Below, one piece after another: positions 1 through 11,930 of a stretch of 64,000 nucleotides of DNA. The stretch is from Zanthoxylum bungeanum (Eukaryota; Streptophyta; Magnoliopsida; Sapindales; Rutaceae), in the NCBI GenBank assembly GCA_019454045.1, contig SKCR01032787.1, positions 20,566 to 84,565 on the forward strand, read 5' to 3'. The position numbers were made by a program, and so were the translations under genes. Under the pieces are notes generated by a model. That model had not been told where the DNA came from. It searched no databases and saw nothing but the letters and a program-made list of their open reading frames with translations. Numbering within the stretch: the first letter of the stretch is position 1; each line of letters opens with the position of its first letter.

Positions 1-1900
1 AGAGTCAGGAGTGGCAAATCCATGACATTGGAGCGTTACGTATCGCCGTCCCCCAAAGCATGCCATTATATGTCCTTGAAACTAGTGGTCTTAGGGCGTC
101 GCCATTCCCCAAGCCATTGAACTAGAACTGATGGTGCAGATCTATGCTACCCTCCAAGCTCTGAATCTATGATCTAGGGGCATCTGTCATCCCTAGTCCT
201 GAACTATGATTTGGGGCATTATGTATCGCCGTCCCTCAGTCCTCTACATATGCACATGTGCTCTCTGTCAATTCCATATCTGAATCAAGTTACATACTAA
301 AGTGAGTTTTTCGTCATGCATCGAAAACATAAAACTCAATATTTTAGTTTATTTTTTCTAAAGCATTCCTTAAAACATATTCTTTCATGAAATAACTGTG
401 ATAAAACCGGCTAACATCGTAAGTGCGTAAAAATAAGTCTGATATTTAGATTAATATTATGTAAAAATATAAACTTAAAGAAAGAGTGTCCACTCACATA
501 TTTGGAATCTGGCTGGCATTACTCACTTGTTGAAGAAAACTCTGGTTCATGTGATGATCCATAATTGATAACTTTGATTATAAAGTGGGATGGGAAACAT
601 ATTCCGAATTAAACTAAATTTATCTACTCAAACACTTATAATTATTTCAAGGCATATCGTATTTATATCATGATGTGATATGTATACACGAACTGATAAG
701 AGACCTTTAGGGTGGCCTCTAACACGCTAGAATGAAGCTGAAATAATTTAAATTGCTTTGGGGAAGTTTTTGTCACGCTTCATGACACCGTCTTTTAAGC
801 GTCACGACGCTCACACATGTTGATGAATCCAATGAGCAACTCTGCCTTCGCGTCGCGATGCAAGGCTTTACATGTCGCGATGCACACGATTCCAGAAACA
901 TTCCTGGGAAAATTCCCAATACGTGTTGCAACGCTACCCGATCTGTGTCGCAACGCCAGGCCAATTTCAGGGTTAATGTTAACCTTTCATGTCTAGTTTG
1001 CTAAACATTCATCCCACACTTCCATACAATAATTTCAACTCATTAATTCTTTAACTTCAATGTAAATACTTGCTAAACCAACATTCCTAAACCCCACTTA
1101 ACTCTTTAATCTCGTAGTCTCAATTAGCTTAATACCTAGGGTTTCCAAGTATTTGGTTCTTACTTAACACAATCATTTCCATGCTCTTATGTCACTAAAC
1201 AGAATGCCTAATGTGTTCCAATCATTCATATACCATTAAATCAACTAAACTACCCAATCCAAGATTTGGGTCAAATGACCTTACCTCATTTTTGTTGGAT
1301 TCTCATCATCCTAAAAGTCTCTCATAGATGTCAAGCCTCTTCTTTGCTTCTTCTTCCTTTTCTCTATTTCTTCTTTTCTTTTCCTCTTATTCTTCTTCTT
1401 TTTCTTTTATTCTTTTTCTTCTCTCACGTCACTCTTTCTTTCTCTACACAATTCAATTTTATGGATTTAGGAACAATATCCACTTTTTATACTAGGTGCC
1501 ACTTATAATTTGTATTAATAAAGAAAAGTTTGAAAAAGTTGAGAAAGTTTGAAATTTTTCTAGATGGGTTCGTGACACCATTCGTCTAGATTTTTGACCT
1601 ATATTTTTGACTTATTTCTAGCTTGAATTTGAAAAATATTCAACATGGAAGTTATAGGTCTCGATCTCAGCTTTTCGACGATATAAAATTCATAAAAATC
1701 GGAGTTCGTATGAAAAAGTTATGGCTCAAATACCATGAGTTATCCGAAGTGATACATCGTACAATTTCGTATTGGAACTTCGAGGAATATACCGATTGTC
1801 CCCAAGGTCATTTCATGATTGTATATATGTCCATACATAATTTATGTTATGCGACACTCGTCTCGTAACATAACAATAGTCGAGATTACCGGTCGTTACA
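1..1900. mobile_element. Partial LTR of a Ty3/gypsy (chromovirus-like) retrotransposon
   Basis: The stretch has no credible coding potential. It ends at 1891-1900 in ggtcgttaca, the kind of CA-ending terminus seen on Tekay/Del-type LTRs. The first part repeats the phrase 'cgtatcgccgtcc' (about 38-50 and 221-233), also typical of such LTR or adjacent untranslated DNA. A pyrimidine-rich block lies at 1330-1440. The other end is outside the window, so length, strand and partner LTR are unknown. Assignment to the chromovirus lineage rests on remembered LTR style, not on a protein domain. Confidence 0.5.
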
Positions 1901-2480
1901 ATGTTCCTCTAGTATATTTACATATTTCTCCAATATCAGTTTTTAACAATGTTGCCCAATAAAGATCAGAAGCATCTGTTTGAACAATAAGCTTGTCAGA
2001 ATCTTCTGGCAATCTTAGTTTTGGAAGATTTTTACATTCTTCTTTTAATTTTTTTTACTGTTTCTGTGTGTTCAATAATTCATCCTTTTGTATGTTCGTT
2101 TTTAATAATTTTTATAAAATTGATATTTTCTTTGCTAAATTCGTAATAAAACTTTTCGAGTAATTTAAACATCCCAAAAAATTTTGGATCATTTTCCTAT
2201 CTTTTAAGATGTCTGGAAATTCTCTAATTTTTTTAAGATATGTGAGGTTGAAGTTTTATACCATTAGAGCTAATAATTAGTCATAAAAAGTCAATTTCAT
2301 TCTTTTTTATCTCTGTTTTTTCTGAGTTAAAATAATTCCATTTTCTTTGCATATTTTAGAAAAATTCTTTAAGTGTTTAATATATTTTCATAATTAGCTG
2401 AACATACTAAAATATCATTTATATATACCAACAAATAATTTTTAGTATTGCTGAATATTTATCCATTTTCCTCTAATAAA
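1901..2480 (-). pseudogene. Endogenous pararetrovirus (caulimovirid) reverse transcriptase/RNase H fragment, broken
   Basis: On the minus strand, conceptual translation in shifting frames resembles the end of a caulimovirid reverse transcriptase palm and the start of its RNase H domain, including the Asp-containing turn that follows the catalytic palm and the first RNase H Asp. Many stops and several frameshifts interrupt it, so it is an old non-functional genomic copy. It is bounded on the left by the LTR end at 1900 and on the right by the Tat LTR at 2496, so only about 0.6 kb survives. A Ty3 retrotransposon RT is the alternative, but the spacing and wording look like the virus family. I saw no other viral domain nearby. 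Confidence 0.55.
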
Positions 2481-2495
2481 TTTGAGGAGTATTTT

Positions 2496-3105
2496 TGTAG
2501 ACACTGATTTTCGACCGATGTCCACAATCGAGATTTCATAGGAAGGGTGGACACTAGTGATTCTGCAAAACAAGAGGTATAGTGAGCGTGAAGAGTCTTC
2601 CCACCGGTGTGGTGGGCGCCGTAAGCAGTCCGACGCTCAAGTCAGTAATGGGAATGAGCTATAAATACAATAGGAAGAGATACAAGGTTAGAGACTACCT
2701 TGATCCCCATGGATTACCGTGAGGGCGGTGGGTCGGAGGTTCATAGGGCTCTGGAGAAAATGGTTAAGCTTAGAGTTATAATGCTTCTCTATCCATTTCT
2801 TCTGAATTATGGCTCATTTTATTGGCCATCAAAGGTAGGTCTCATTAATGTGGTAAATGATAGATGTTTTGGGTGCTTGTAACGATTCAGCCACATAAAT
2901 CACGTAAGATGTATTTCTCTTTATTTGGTTAGGCAGCTGGCAAATCAAAATGTTGATCTCTCTTTATCTAAGGGCCTGGTAAGGTAATTAGTCTCTTGGA
3001 CTAAGTCTTGTTTGGGTACTGTTTGGTGGAGGGTTTTGGGTGTATCTGACATAGGGCCTAAAGTGAAATGTCGGAAATGCCCTTGGCCCAAATTTGGTCC
3101 GTACA
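2496..3105 (-). repeat. LTR 1 (3' LTR) of the Tat-like element A
   Basis: The segment runs from tgtagaca to ccgtaca, so in element orientation (minus strand) it is TGTACGG...TGTCTACA. Positions 2496-2936 align without a gap to 14841-15281 with roughly one substitution in ten bases. The outer end (aatttggtccgtaca) is shared with LTR 3 at 21505-21519. This LTR has lost the TATA box that LTR 2 keeps on the minus strand. Confidence 0.8.
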
Positions 3106-3639
3106 GTTTGTCTCATACTCTCTAAGTCTATGAGTCATGGGCTTGGAGAGTATTTGTCAAACGTGTTGTCTGGGCAGGGCATGTAAGTAAACTTTGACTC
3201 TTAATTCAGATTCGTCAATGGCCATACCATGTTTGATGGAGCCAAGCTATTGATGACAAGACAATGCTCAGTCTACTATATTTGGGTTATAATGCTGATA
3301 GGGCTTACTCGATTGCATGTTGATGAACCGAATAAATATCTGAGATGATGTTTTGCTGACCAAGCGACAGTAGCACGATCTTGGACACTGGTAAGTCTTG
3401 GGAATTCAAAACGTCGACTGGGCTGAGATGACAAAGCAGGACATCATTCCGTCGACATATCGTGTCGTTGACACAACAGATCTTTGGGTGATTCTTTGGT
3501 GGTCCAGATGCGAACTGTGGAAATGATCGATCTCACCTGACATGAGATATGATGATTACGCGATACAATAGGTCGTTCGGTTGACCGGTAGTGAGAGCAT
3601 TTTAGGTGGAGCCTTCAAGTTAGGTGAATGTCCACATCT
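3106..3639. other. Untranslated 3' region of element A, no gene seen
   Basis: Non-coding sequence between LTR 1 and the tandem-repeat block. It shares scattered words with the neighbouring array (tcgactgg, gaccagatg). No ORF, RNA gene or insertion boundary was recognised. Confidence 0.5.
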
Positions 3640-4600
3640 CTATTGGGCATGACATAAGCCGGTTGTGGGATGCCCGTGTCGACTAGATGAGACAAAAGGC
3701 AAGATATTAGCCATTCGACTGGCTTTAAAGAAGAATCAAGAGGAATGTCATCTAGACCAGATGGAGATCCGAGTCTTGAATGGGCTCGTCATGAGCCTAT
3801 TAGAGAATATTTCTGTCGATTGAACCTGATGAATGCCAGAAGATCATCCACTCGACTAGTCATGAATAGGAACCAAGTAGAGTATTCACGTCGTCTGGGC
3901 CAATGGATGTCCAGGACTTGACTTGATTCGACACGAGCCAATTAGGGATTGATCTCGTCGACTGGACCAGATGAAAGCCAGGAGACCATCCACTCGACGG
4001 GTCCTGAGTAGGAACTAAGTAGAGGCTTCATGACTTGACTCGACATGAGCCAATTGGGGAATGCTCCCGTCGACTGGACTAGATGAAGGCCATGAGATCA
4101 CCCACTCGACCGGTTCCGAATAGGAACTAATTAGAGCATTCACATCGTCTGGACCAGATGGATGTCAAGGCCTTGAACTTGACTCTACATGAGCCATGAG
4201 GAAAGCTCTCATCGACTGGACCAGATGAAGGCCAGAAGATCATCAACTCGACCGGTTCCGAATAGGACCAAGTAGAGGCTTCATGACTTGACACGACATG
4301 AGCCAATTGGGGAATGCTCTCGTTGACTGAACCAGATAAAGGCCAGAAGATCATCCACTCGACCGATTCCGAATAGGAACCAAGTATAGCCTTCACGTCG
4401 TCTGGACCAGATGAAGGTCCAGGCCTTGAACTTGACTCTACATGAGCCATGGGGAAAGCTACCGTCGAATGAACCTGATGAAGGCTAGGAGATCATCCAC
4501 TTGACCGGTTCTGAATAGGAAACAAGTAGAGCCTTCACGCTGACTGGACTAGATGGAGGTCCAGGTTTCGAATTGACCCGTCATGTGGGGGTAACATTAT
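3640..4600. repeat. Tandem repeat array in element A, alternating 142- and 112-bp units
   Basis: The landmark ctcgac (within 'catccactcgac' and variants) recurs at about 3851, 3993, 4105, 4247, 4358 and 4500. The spacings are therefore 142, 112, 142, 111 and 142. The pattern is a higher-order unit of about 254 bp in which every second monomer lacks about 30 bp. Monomers contain the phrase 'ctggaccagatgaagg' shared with the arrays at 15282-19420. The array lies between the antisense ORF and the 3' LTR, where Tat/Ogre elements are known to carry variable tandem repeats. Confidence 0.8.
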
Positions 4601-4814
4601 GCCTTAGAATGATTTTATAGGGTGGGCAAGTGATTCGTATGTCGTTTGGACTAGATTCTCATCGTGACAGTTTTGATGGGGATATTCAGTCGACGTTATT
4701 CTCATTGGGCTTTGAACGAGCCTTGCGTTACTCAATTTCCTAAATTGCAATAAATGTAGCATCAATATCGAGGAATTTTTGGCGGGAAAATGAGGCGCAA
4801 AAAATGAAGAAGAG

Positions 4815-4821
4815 TATAAAG
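4815..4821 (+). promoter_or_regulatory. Candidate TATA box for the antisense ORF
   Basis: TATAAAG lies about 280 bp upstream of the ATG at 5100, on the strand opposite to gag-pol. A 5' UTR of this length, possibly with a small intron, would separate them. It is supported only by motif and position. Confidence 0.4.
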
Positions 4822-5099
4822 AGTCTTGAGGGGGTTCATTCGCTTTATTGCAAAATTCCTTCTCAAGTCGTAAGGTTGGAGCGCTCTCCTCGAATTCAAG
4901 GTATTCTTCATTTCCCTCCTCGTGTTTTTCAGTTCTTCAAGTTATTCATATGGTAGATTCAACTTGTTCTTGGCTAGAATATGAGCTTTGATCTTTAAAT
5001 GGTTTGGGGATTTTTTGGGATTGTGTTTGTGTGAAATTAGGGTTTGATCTTCTGTCATATTGGTTTTAGGTTGATTCGTTGTTTGTAGAGTGAACTGAT

Positions 5100-8000
5100 A
5101 TGTCGTCTGAGAGTTGCTCGAGCTCAAGTGATACATTGATGGAGATGTATGTAGACTCGCCCTTGTGGGTTATCTCCCCATATAGGATGTATGATGGAGA
5201 AGGATTTAGTGGGGATGAAGATATTCTGACTGTCGCGTCAGTAGAACCCATTTAAGGTATCCCGAAGGATGTGCCACCACTCCGAGTAATTCCAGCAGAG
5301 TCGGGTGGAGAACTCAGTACAAGCGAGCCGGCCAATATGTTAGGGTTGGTGCTCTGAGCGCCAATCCGGATCGTATTAATGTCCGATTCATGAATACGAG
5401 CAATACATTTTTCCATAATATTACTAATTTAAATGGTAGCACCTTTTGTCTTTTATATACGTATTCGATCTAATTTCGATTAGATTGATTAGATCGAAAC
5501 TAAATCCGGTTTAGTGCTATGTATATATATTAGACAAAGACCCCAGGATTTACAACGTAGTGCGCAGTTACAACATAGTTTGTAATTGACATTGGGAAGT
5601 GTCACTATAAGTTGTATATCCTTAAATTAAGTTCCTGGTCAAGATTTACTGACACGGGTCGGTTAGTAAAATCTGTTGAGACCAGTACATGTGGTATATC
5701 GGACTTGGTCCGATGGTTTGTCCCAATGAACCATGAGACTTGGGAGACTCGTATAGACGTGTAGGTGTTTATTTGATAAATACTGAACGACTCACCGAAG
5801 ATTTCCTAATAGATGGTACACCAACGTCAATAGGAATCTTCTCGGGTTGAGTAGCATAATGATTCTTTGACTTGAGATACCACTGTGGATATATGAGTTA
5901 TCCTCCACACTTAGATGACAGTCACGTCACCGATCTATTTAGATCAGACCTCCGCCTGTTCGTTGGGTGTGGACTCATGCTCATGATATCTTGTGTGTAT
6001 CAAGATAAGATCCGTCAGTTCTGTGTACAGAGCATAGGTAGTCCATCATGTGATTAGCAATCTGTTAAATCTATGGCCATAGTATACTTCAGAAGTGAGT
6101 TCCGAATGTTATTTAGAGATTGCTAATAGATAAGTCGACGGGATTATTCCTATAGAGATTTGACGTTTATATCTATATCTCTGGGATAATCAAGATACCT
6201 GTGACGGAGGGATTATATGTATGTATTGACCTCGACCTGTATGATTCAGCGAGTTTATCTGTGGTCGTCATAATTTACGGGTGGGTGAATTATGGACACG
6301 AAATTAGATTTTGTGACGGATATGTCTGAATCTAGAGAGTCTCACTAATGAAATATACTCGTAGAGCACTAGAGCAACTGTTATGAATAATACTGATTAT
6401 TTATAACTCATTTAATAGTTAAACGAAAAATACATGCAATCGAGACCTAACGGTCATTTCCGTATTAATGTGTATTTGTATTTAATACTTGATTTTATTA
6501 AATACACATTAATAAAATATCAAATTGTGATATTTGGTATATATCATTAATATATGTATTTGAAATATTTAATGTAAATATAATACATGTATTTAAGATA
6601 TTTATATTTATTATTTAATTATTTAATTGTTAAATAATTAAATTAATTAATATTACAAATATCTTAAGTTGTGATTTTCACTTTATAATGGCTTATTTCT
6701 ATTAGTCCATTTGTTTGTTTACTTTATTAAAGTAAATGTTACCTTTTAATTTTGTAAACTTGGACAAATAGAAATTAGACAAGAAATTAAATAATTGTTA
6801 TTTATTTTATTGTGAAATTCGGCCATTACATAAATTGAGAGCAAAATTGGTTTTGTTTGATGATGAGTTTCCGGTGAGTGAAACCGTGAGCTTCAAAGAC
6901 AATTTACACATTTGTTTTACAAAGTAAGTTGACAGAAAGTGAAGGGAAAAGAAAGAAAACAAAGCCAAATACTTGATTTTGTAACTATTTTTCTTATTTT
7001 TTCTTTACATGGAAATTGTTTCTATTAACCTTAGCTTCAAATTGTGTTGCTAAGTTGTTTTCTCTACTTCTTGAGTTTGCAATTAAATGTGTTTGAGGCT
7101 TGTTTAAGGTGTTTTGCATGTTAGATTAATTAATAAGCTAATTATGTGTAATTAGGCTTATTTGATTAATTAGAAATTTAAAGTTGCCATTCTAGAGTTA
7201 ATTAGCCATTCATAATTAGCCTAGAATTGTTCTTGATTAATTTCATGATGGTGAGATTTAATTGGTGTGGTAATTTGAAGATTAAAGTATTGAATTTTAT
7301 CAATTTAATGTAAATTGCCCAATTTGAGTAATTTGTGAAATTATGGTTCTTAACCCACTCAAATTTTGGGGCTTTTCATATATATGTTATAATTTGATGT
7401 ATATTTGATGTATGTCAAATTTTGGATTGATTGGATTTGATCTTGATGTGTTTTGAACAAATTGGGCCAAATTGCAATTAATAGAAAACCTGGGCTGTTT
7501 TCGTAATTCTGGAAAATTACTGGGCAGTTTCGAATTTCTGGAAAAGTTTATGGATTATGTTGCAAATTGTTTAAATTATTTTGGGATTGATTTGGAATCA
7601 ATTAAATATGTATTTGAATATTTAAGGACCAAAATGATTAATTTGCAAAGTCTTGGGGTCTCAAAGTAATTTATTCATAAGTTTAAAAATTTTAAACGAA
7701 GACTTCGCCCGAACCGCGCTCCTTCCGCTGCGCCACCTCTGATTTGACCCCAACACAATATACTGACAAAAAATCCACCTAGTCGAGTGATCGAAATGAC
7801 CATGAGGGAGATGAAGATAAAATATCGGTTCCCCGAGTCGATTCAAGTGAGATTGGTCTCGTCGAGCGAACGACTAGATTATAAGATTCCTGGGTGGATG
7901 GGGTTCTACGAACGCCCCTTCGTAGATGGGTTTAGGTTTCCAATCCCCAATCTCGTATGAGAGGTATTAGATCACTACGGGATAGTTCCTTCCCAACTAA

Positions 8001-9735
8001 TGTCAAACACATGGAGGATGTTGATGTCGGTTGAGGTTTTGACATTCGAGTTGGGGGTTAGATTTGGGGTAAAAGACCTTATGTACACGTACTATTTGAA
8101 GGAACATGTTGTAGAGAAAGAGAGATATCACATGTTCCTTCGACACAAAAGGGAGCACCTGATTTCAGGATTGACCACGAATGATCAAGGGGATGGCAAA
8201 AGATGTATTTTTTGTGAGATGGAATGGTGTATTTGGGTCGACTGGGTCTGGTCGAATACTTGAAAATTGGGATACAACTAGTGAACGTTATTCTCACTTT
8301 GTGCTTTTTCTCGTAGACTCATTACATTCCTAACATTCTATAATCATTTTCTTTGTAGGTTCGACTCGGAATCGTAGCTTCAACGTAACACCTGGAGTCG
8401 TTGCAAATACGAATTATTTGTTGAGCATTCCTTCACCAGAGAGGAATTGAAGGGTGGTTTGGTGGAGAAAAGGCCGAGGTTGAGCCCGTTATGTAATGAG
8501 GTTTTCTATCCGTAAGGTATCCACTTGCCCTTGACCAATAATAAATTGGTTTTCATTCTCATTACTTGGGCGTGTCGGCTCCTCTTCGAGGAAACTTGCT
8601 TTTTGCGGACTCTAACCCCTGAAGAAAATTTGTACACAGTAGAGAGGATGTCGAGTCAGTTCAAAATCCCGTCGGTTGAAGAAATGCTCGAAAGGAGAAG
8701 AAAGAAAAAGACCAAAGGGAAGGAAGTCGAAGTACTCTATGAGCCTCTGCAGCCAAAGGGGGATGCTCCGTCCATTCTTCCATTGGAGGCTACCCATAAG
8801 GCGTCGGCTGGGTCAGAGCACTCTTCAAAGAATATGAAGCATCCGATTGACCCTGAAGAAGATTTGGAGAATGTAGTTATCAAGATCCCAATGAGCGCGA
8901 CTGTGATGTCCGATCCATCCAGTGTGTCCGGGTTTGCTAAGGGGTTATTGCTGGAAGAAGACGAATGTCGACTCTTGACATTGGGGCCACTAAAAGTGGC
9001 AAAGAGAGTTATCGCTCGAAGCTATGAGGTAACCACTTCTTGAGTATTTCATATCTCTTCGATGGTGTTTACTAACATCTCATCTTTCTGTTGTAGACTC
9101 TAGAATGTTCCATCTTCCAACAGAAGTATGTGGAGGCCAGTCTGAAGAAGTCGAGGGACATGGAGAAATCAAATGCAGCATTGTGAAAGGAACTGACTGA
9201 AGCTAAAGCTGCTCTGGATGATTCAAAGAAGAAGGCGATGGAGGCTGAGAACGAAGCCAATGTTATGAACGCCACATTAAAAACGACATCGACTGAGTTG
9301 GAGTCCTGTAAGGAGAGCGTTGAAGTGCTGGAGGGTCAGAAGGCTGAGTTGCTGGATAGATTGGAAGGAGTGTCCATGGAAGACATTGTAAAAGATAGGT
9401 GCACCCTCATGAAGCAATACTTATCTGGAGAACACAGCACATGGAACCCTAAAAAATGGATTACATTAGGTGAGAGGCTGTAAGCTGGTCTCTCTCTATC
9501 GATTGAGGACACCGGAGCTGAAGGAGGGCAAGAGGTCGGTTCCAAAGAAGTTGCTATTGAAGAGACTGAGTGAGCTGTTGTCGAGACAATTGAAGAGGTT
9601 CCGATGGCCGGTGACCCAGTCGATAAAGTTGTTGAGGCTGCCATGGAAGAGTCCGGACTTGAGCAGCCTATGTGGACTGATCCTATCATTCAGCCAGTTG
9701 ATCCAGTCGTTCCTGTCGAAGGCCAAGAAGCTTGA
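5100..9735 (+). pseudogene. Antisense ORF of Tat-type element A (Transposase_28-like, coiled coil), broken
   Basis: The reading frame runs opposite to gag-pol, between pol and the 3' LTR. ATG at 5100 opens a Ser-rich start. The frame passes an in-frame TAA (5253), is interrupted by an LTR-like insertion (5338-7755), resumes in the same frame at 7761, passes a TGA (7958) and continues to about 8260. This part contains the GWMGFYERPF...GFRFPIPNLV...HYGIVPSQL pattern of the 'putative gypsy type transposon' family (PF04195). A second block at 8525-9028 (PSVEEMLERRRKKK) is followed by a probable intron (9029-9096) and an alpha-helical, heptad-rich block (9097-9480, one internal TGA). An acidic tail then runs in another frame to the TGA at 9735, with one more stop. 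The function of this family is unknown. Antisense ORFs in this position are known from Tat-lineage elements. With at least four stops and frame changes it cannot be expressed intact. Confidence 0.7.
5338..7755. mobile_element. LTR-like insertion (solo LTR or TRIM-like) with 5-bp target duplication
   Basis: The segment starts TGTTAGGG and ends CCCCAACA. It is flanked on both sides by caata (5333-5337 and 7756-7760), a perfect 5-bp target duplication. It has no coding domain. The region around 6480-6660 is very AT-rich. Length 2418 bp. Deleting it together with one caata rejoins the antisense ORF in frame. TG...CA ends and 5-bp duplication fit a solo LTR, probably copia-type by its TGTTRGG start, but no protein supports the lineage. 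Confidence 0.75.
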
Positions 9736-10022
9736 TGTACTTTTGTCTTTTTGGCTTTTATTTTTTTTGTAACTTTAGCTTAAGCCTTGATGTATAAACA
9801 ATTTTCTTCTTTTCAATATAAATTTTAGTTGTCGCCTGGATGGACATGCATATTCTATATGTCATCTGAATGGAGTCGGATTGTTAAAATACGTTCAATT
9901 CAAAATCAAACTTGTCGGAAATACAGAAAACAACAACAAAAACAAAAATCAAATGATATGCACGCCTCTTAGTCGTAGGGCCACGATTTGTTGAGTGATC
10001 CATTTGTCACCAAATATGATTG
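9736..10022. other. Spacer between the convergent antisense ORF and pol
   Basis: About 290 bp lie between the end of the plus-strand ORF and the end of the minus-strand integrase remnant. It has AT-rich, terminator-like composition (aatataaa near 9818) and no coding signal. Both transcription units would end here. Confidence 0.4.
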
Positions 10023-10550
10023 TTATCTGTAGAATATCATGAGGTGAATGACATTCCAACTGTTTTGGATATGTCGACCATCTTCTGTTTTCAGTTTGTA
10101 GGCTTCATGACCTGCAACTTTTGTGATGATGTATAGACCTTCCCATGTAGGACCGAGTTTCCCATCCCTATCTTCCTTCGTATTTTGAAAGACTTTCCGT
10201 AGGACCCAATCTTCTTCTTTGAATGTTCTACTCCTCACGTTTTTGTTGTAGTATTTGGACATCATCTGTCGATACGCTATGAGTCGTATGGATGTGTTCT
10301 CCTTAAGTTCGTCAATAGTGTCGAGACTATTGGTCAAGAGTTGTCTATTGGTAATCTCATCAATCCATTGATATCGAGGCGAAGGAACATTACAGTCGGT
10401 TGGAATGACCGATTCGGCACCAAAGGCCATGGAGAATGTGGTTTCACCAGTAGAAGATCTCACACTCGTTCGGTACGACCATAAGACTCTAGGGAGTTCG
10501 TCTGCCCACGCTCATTTTGCTTTCTCCAATCTTTTCTTCATAGTGTTCAT
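10023..10550 (-). pseudogene. Element A integrase, C-terminal part
   Basis: On the minus strand this encodes the end of a Ty3/gypsy integrase core and its C-terminal domain. Recognisable pieces are TGETTFSMAFGAESVIP, the RQMMSKYYNKNVRSRTF region and the GKLGPTWEGLYIITKV motif near the end. The sequence nearest 10550 (LWSYRTS) contains one stop. It is the continuation of 11321-11632, separated by the hAT element at 10551-11312. Tat-type integrases normally end this way. The piece is a relic. Confidence 0.8.
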
Positions 10551-11312
10551 TAGGGGTGGGCGCGGTTCGGTTTGGTTCGGTTTTTGCTAAAAACCGAACC
10601 AAACCATATTTTACGGTTCAGATTTTTTACCTCTCAAACCAAACCATTCAATAACGGTTTGGTTCGGATTGAAAAATTTTTAAACCAGCGGTTTACGGAT
10701 TGGTTCGGTTCGGTTTACGGATTATTATATTTAAAACAAATTTTTATCCACTTAAGTGAAAAAAAAAACTAGTCTATTAAACAAATAGTATGAAGTGTTA
10801 TGGTGTAAGTTGTGACTCCAGGGAACACATGCACTCCATAAAGGATTGAAAAATGAGGCACAATTAATTCTTGTATTTTTTAAAAAATACCTCGAATAAT
10901 AATGCTACCATCATTCTAATTAAGAAACAAATCAAACATCTTACTTTCAAGAATAATGATGCTACCATAAAATAAAAAATTTAAGAATAAAAGTATTAAC
11001 AAATAAATTGAAGAACAAAAGTATTAATAAATAAATATATAACAACAAATTTAAGAATAAAAATATTAACATACTAATAAAATTAAAAGAAAATAAAATT
11101 TTTTTAATAAAAATGTATAATTTTTTAAATAAACGGTTCGATTCGGTTTAACAGGTGCGGTTCGGATTAGCTCCTGAACCGAACCGTAAACCGTTTTGGG
11201 TGGGCCAATCCGAACCACAAACCGAACCGTTAGGAAAAAAACCGTAAATTCGGTACGATTTGGTTCGGTTTGCGGTTTGGTTCGGTTCGGTCGGTTTTTT
11301 TGCCCACCCCTA
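10551..11312. mobile_element. Non-autonomous hAT element (MITE) with GGTTCGG-word ends
   Basis: The terminal inverted repeats are TAGGGGTGGGC at the left and its complement gcccacccct(a) at the right. The perfect 8-bp target duplication gtgttcat lies at 10543-10550 and 11313-11320. Both arms are built from repeated ggttcgg/aaccgaacc words. The 762-bp middle is AT-rich and codes for nothing. It is inserted inside the integrase gene of element A. Confidence 0.9.
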
Positions 11313-11320
11313 GTGTTCAT

Positions 11321-11640
11321 TATATTTTTATTGGAAGACTCGGCTTGACCGTTGTATTGTGGGTAGCGTGGGGTGGAGAAGCTCAGTTTGATTCCCCAAC
11401 TTTTGTAAAAATCTTGGAAGCGATGACTGATGAATTGGGAACTATTGTCAATAACGATCTCTCTGGGTAAGCCGAAACGACAAATGATGTTCTTCCATAC
11501 AAATCTCTGTACTTCCTTATCCCTTATTCCCGTGAAGGCTTCTGCTTCGATCCATTTAGAGTAGTAATCTGTCAATGCCAGCATGTAAACTCGTTGTCTC
11601 AAGGCGACGGGAAGTTTCCTAACAATGTCCATTCCCTATT
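11321..11640 (-). pseudogene. Element A integrase catalytic core fragment
   Basis: Minus-strand translation shows [12 protein letters not shown] (first catalytic Asp), then the second Asp in IVIDNSSQF, then NGQAESSNK (catalytic Glu). This is the DD(35)E core of a Ty3/gypsy integrase. The hAT element at 10551-11312 splits it from its C-terminal part. Stops upstream (near 11640) and the missing RT make the gene non-functional. Confidence 0.85.
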
Positions 11641-11930
11641 TTATGAATGGCCAATGGGATAAAATATTACTGAGTTTCTCTGGGGGAGATGGGAGACTGG
11701 GGCGAACCTCTGACATTTCTCACACTTACGAGCAAAATCAATAGCGTCGGATCGCATTGTTGGCCAATAGTACCCAGCAATGTGGGCTTGACATGCAAGA
11801 CTTCTTCCTCCCGAATGATTTCCACATTCCCCCTCGTGTAGTTCGGCTAACACATAACGCGCTTCTTCGGGAGCAAGGCACTTGAGGTAGGGTCCGGAAA
11901 GTGATCTTCTCAAAAGTTGATTGTCGTAGA
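11641..11930 (-). pseudogene. Element A integrase zinc-binding (H2C2) domain
   Basis: The segment encodes LAELHEGECGNHSGG...GYYWPTM...KCEKCQRF, the HHCC zinc-binding region that precedes a retroelement integrase core. It lies directly upstream of the catalytic core on the minus strand. Confidence 0.8.

Noticed and set aside
1266..1508. Small hydrophobic ORF
   Set aside because: Caused by a CT-rich tract inside an LTR; no start context or homology.
10551..11312. ORFs spanning the hAT element and integrase
   Set aside because: They are artificial read-throughs from integrase into the MITE.
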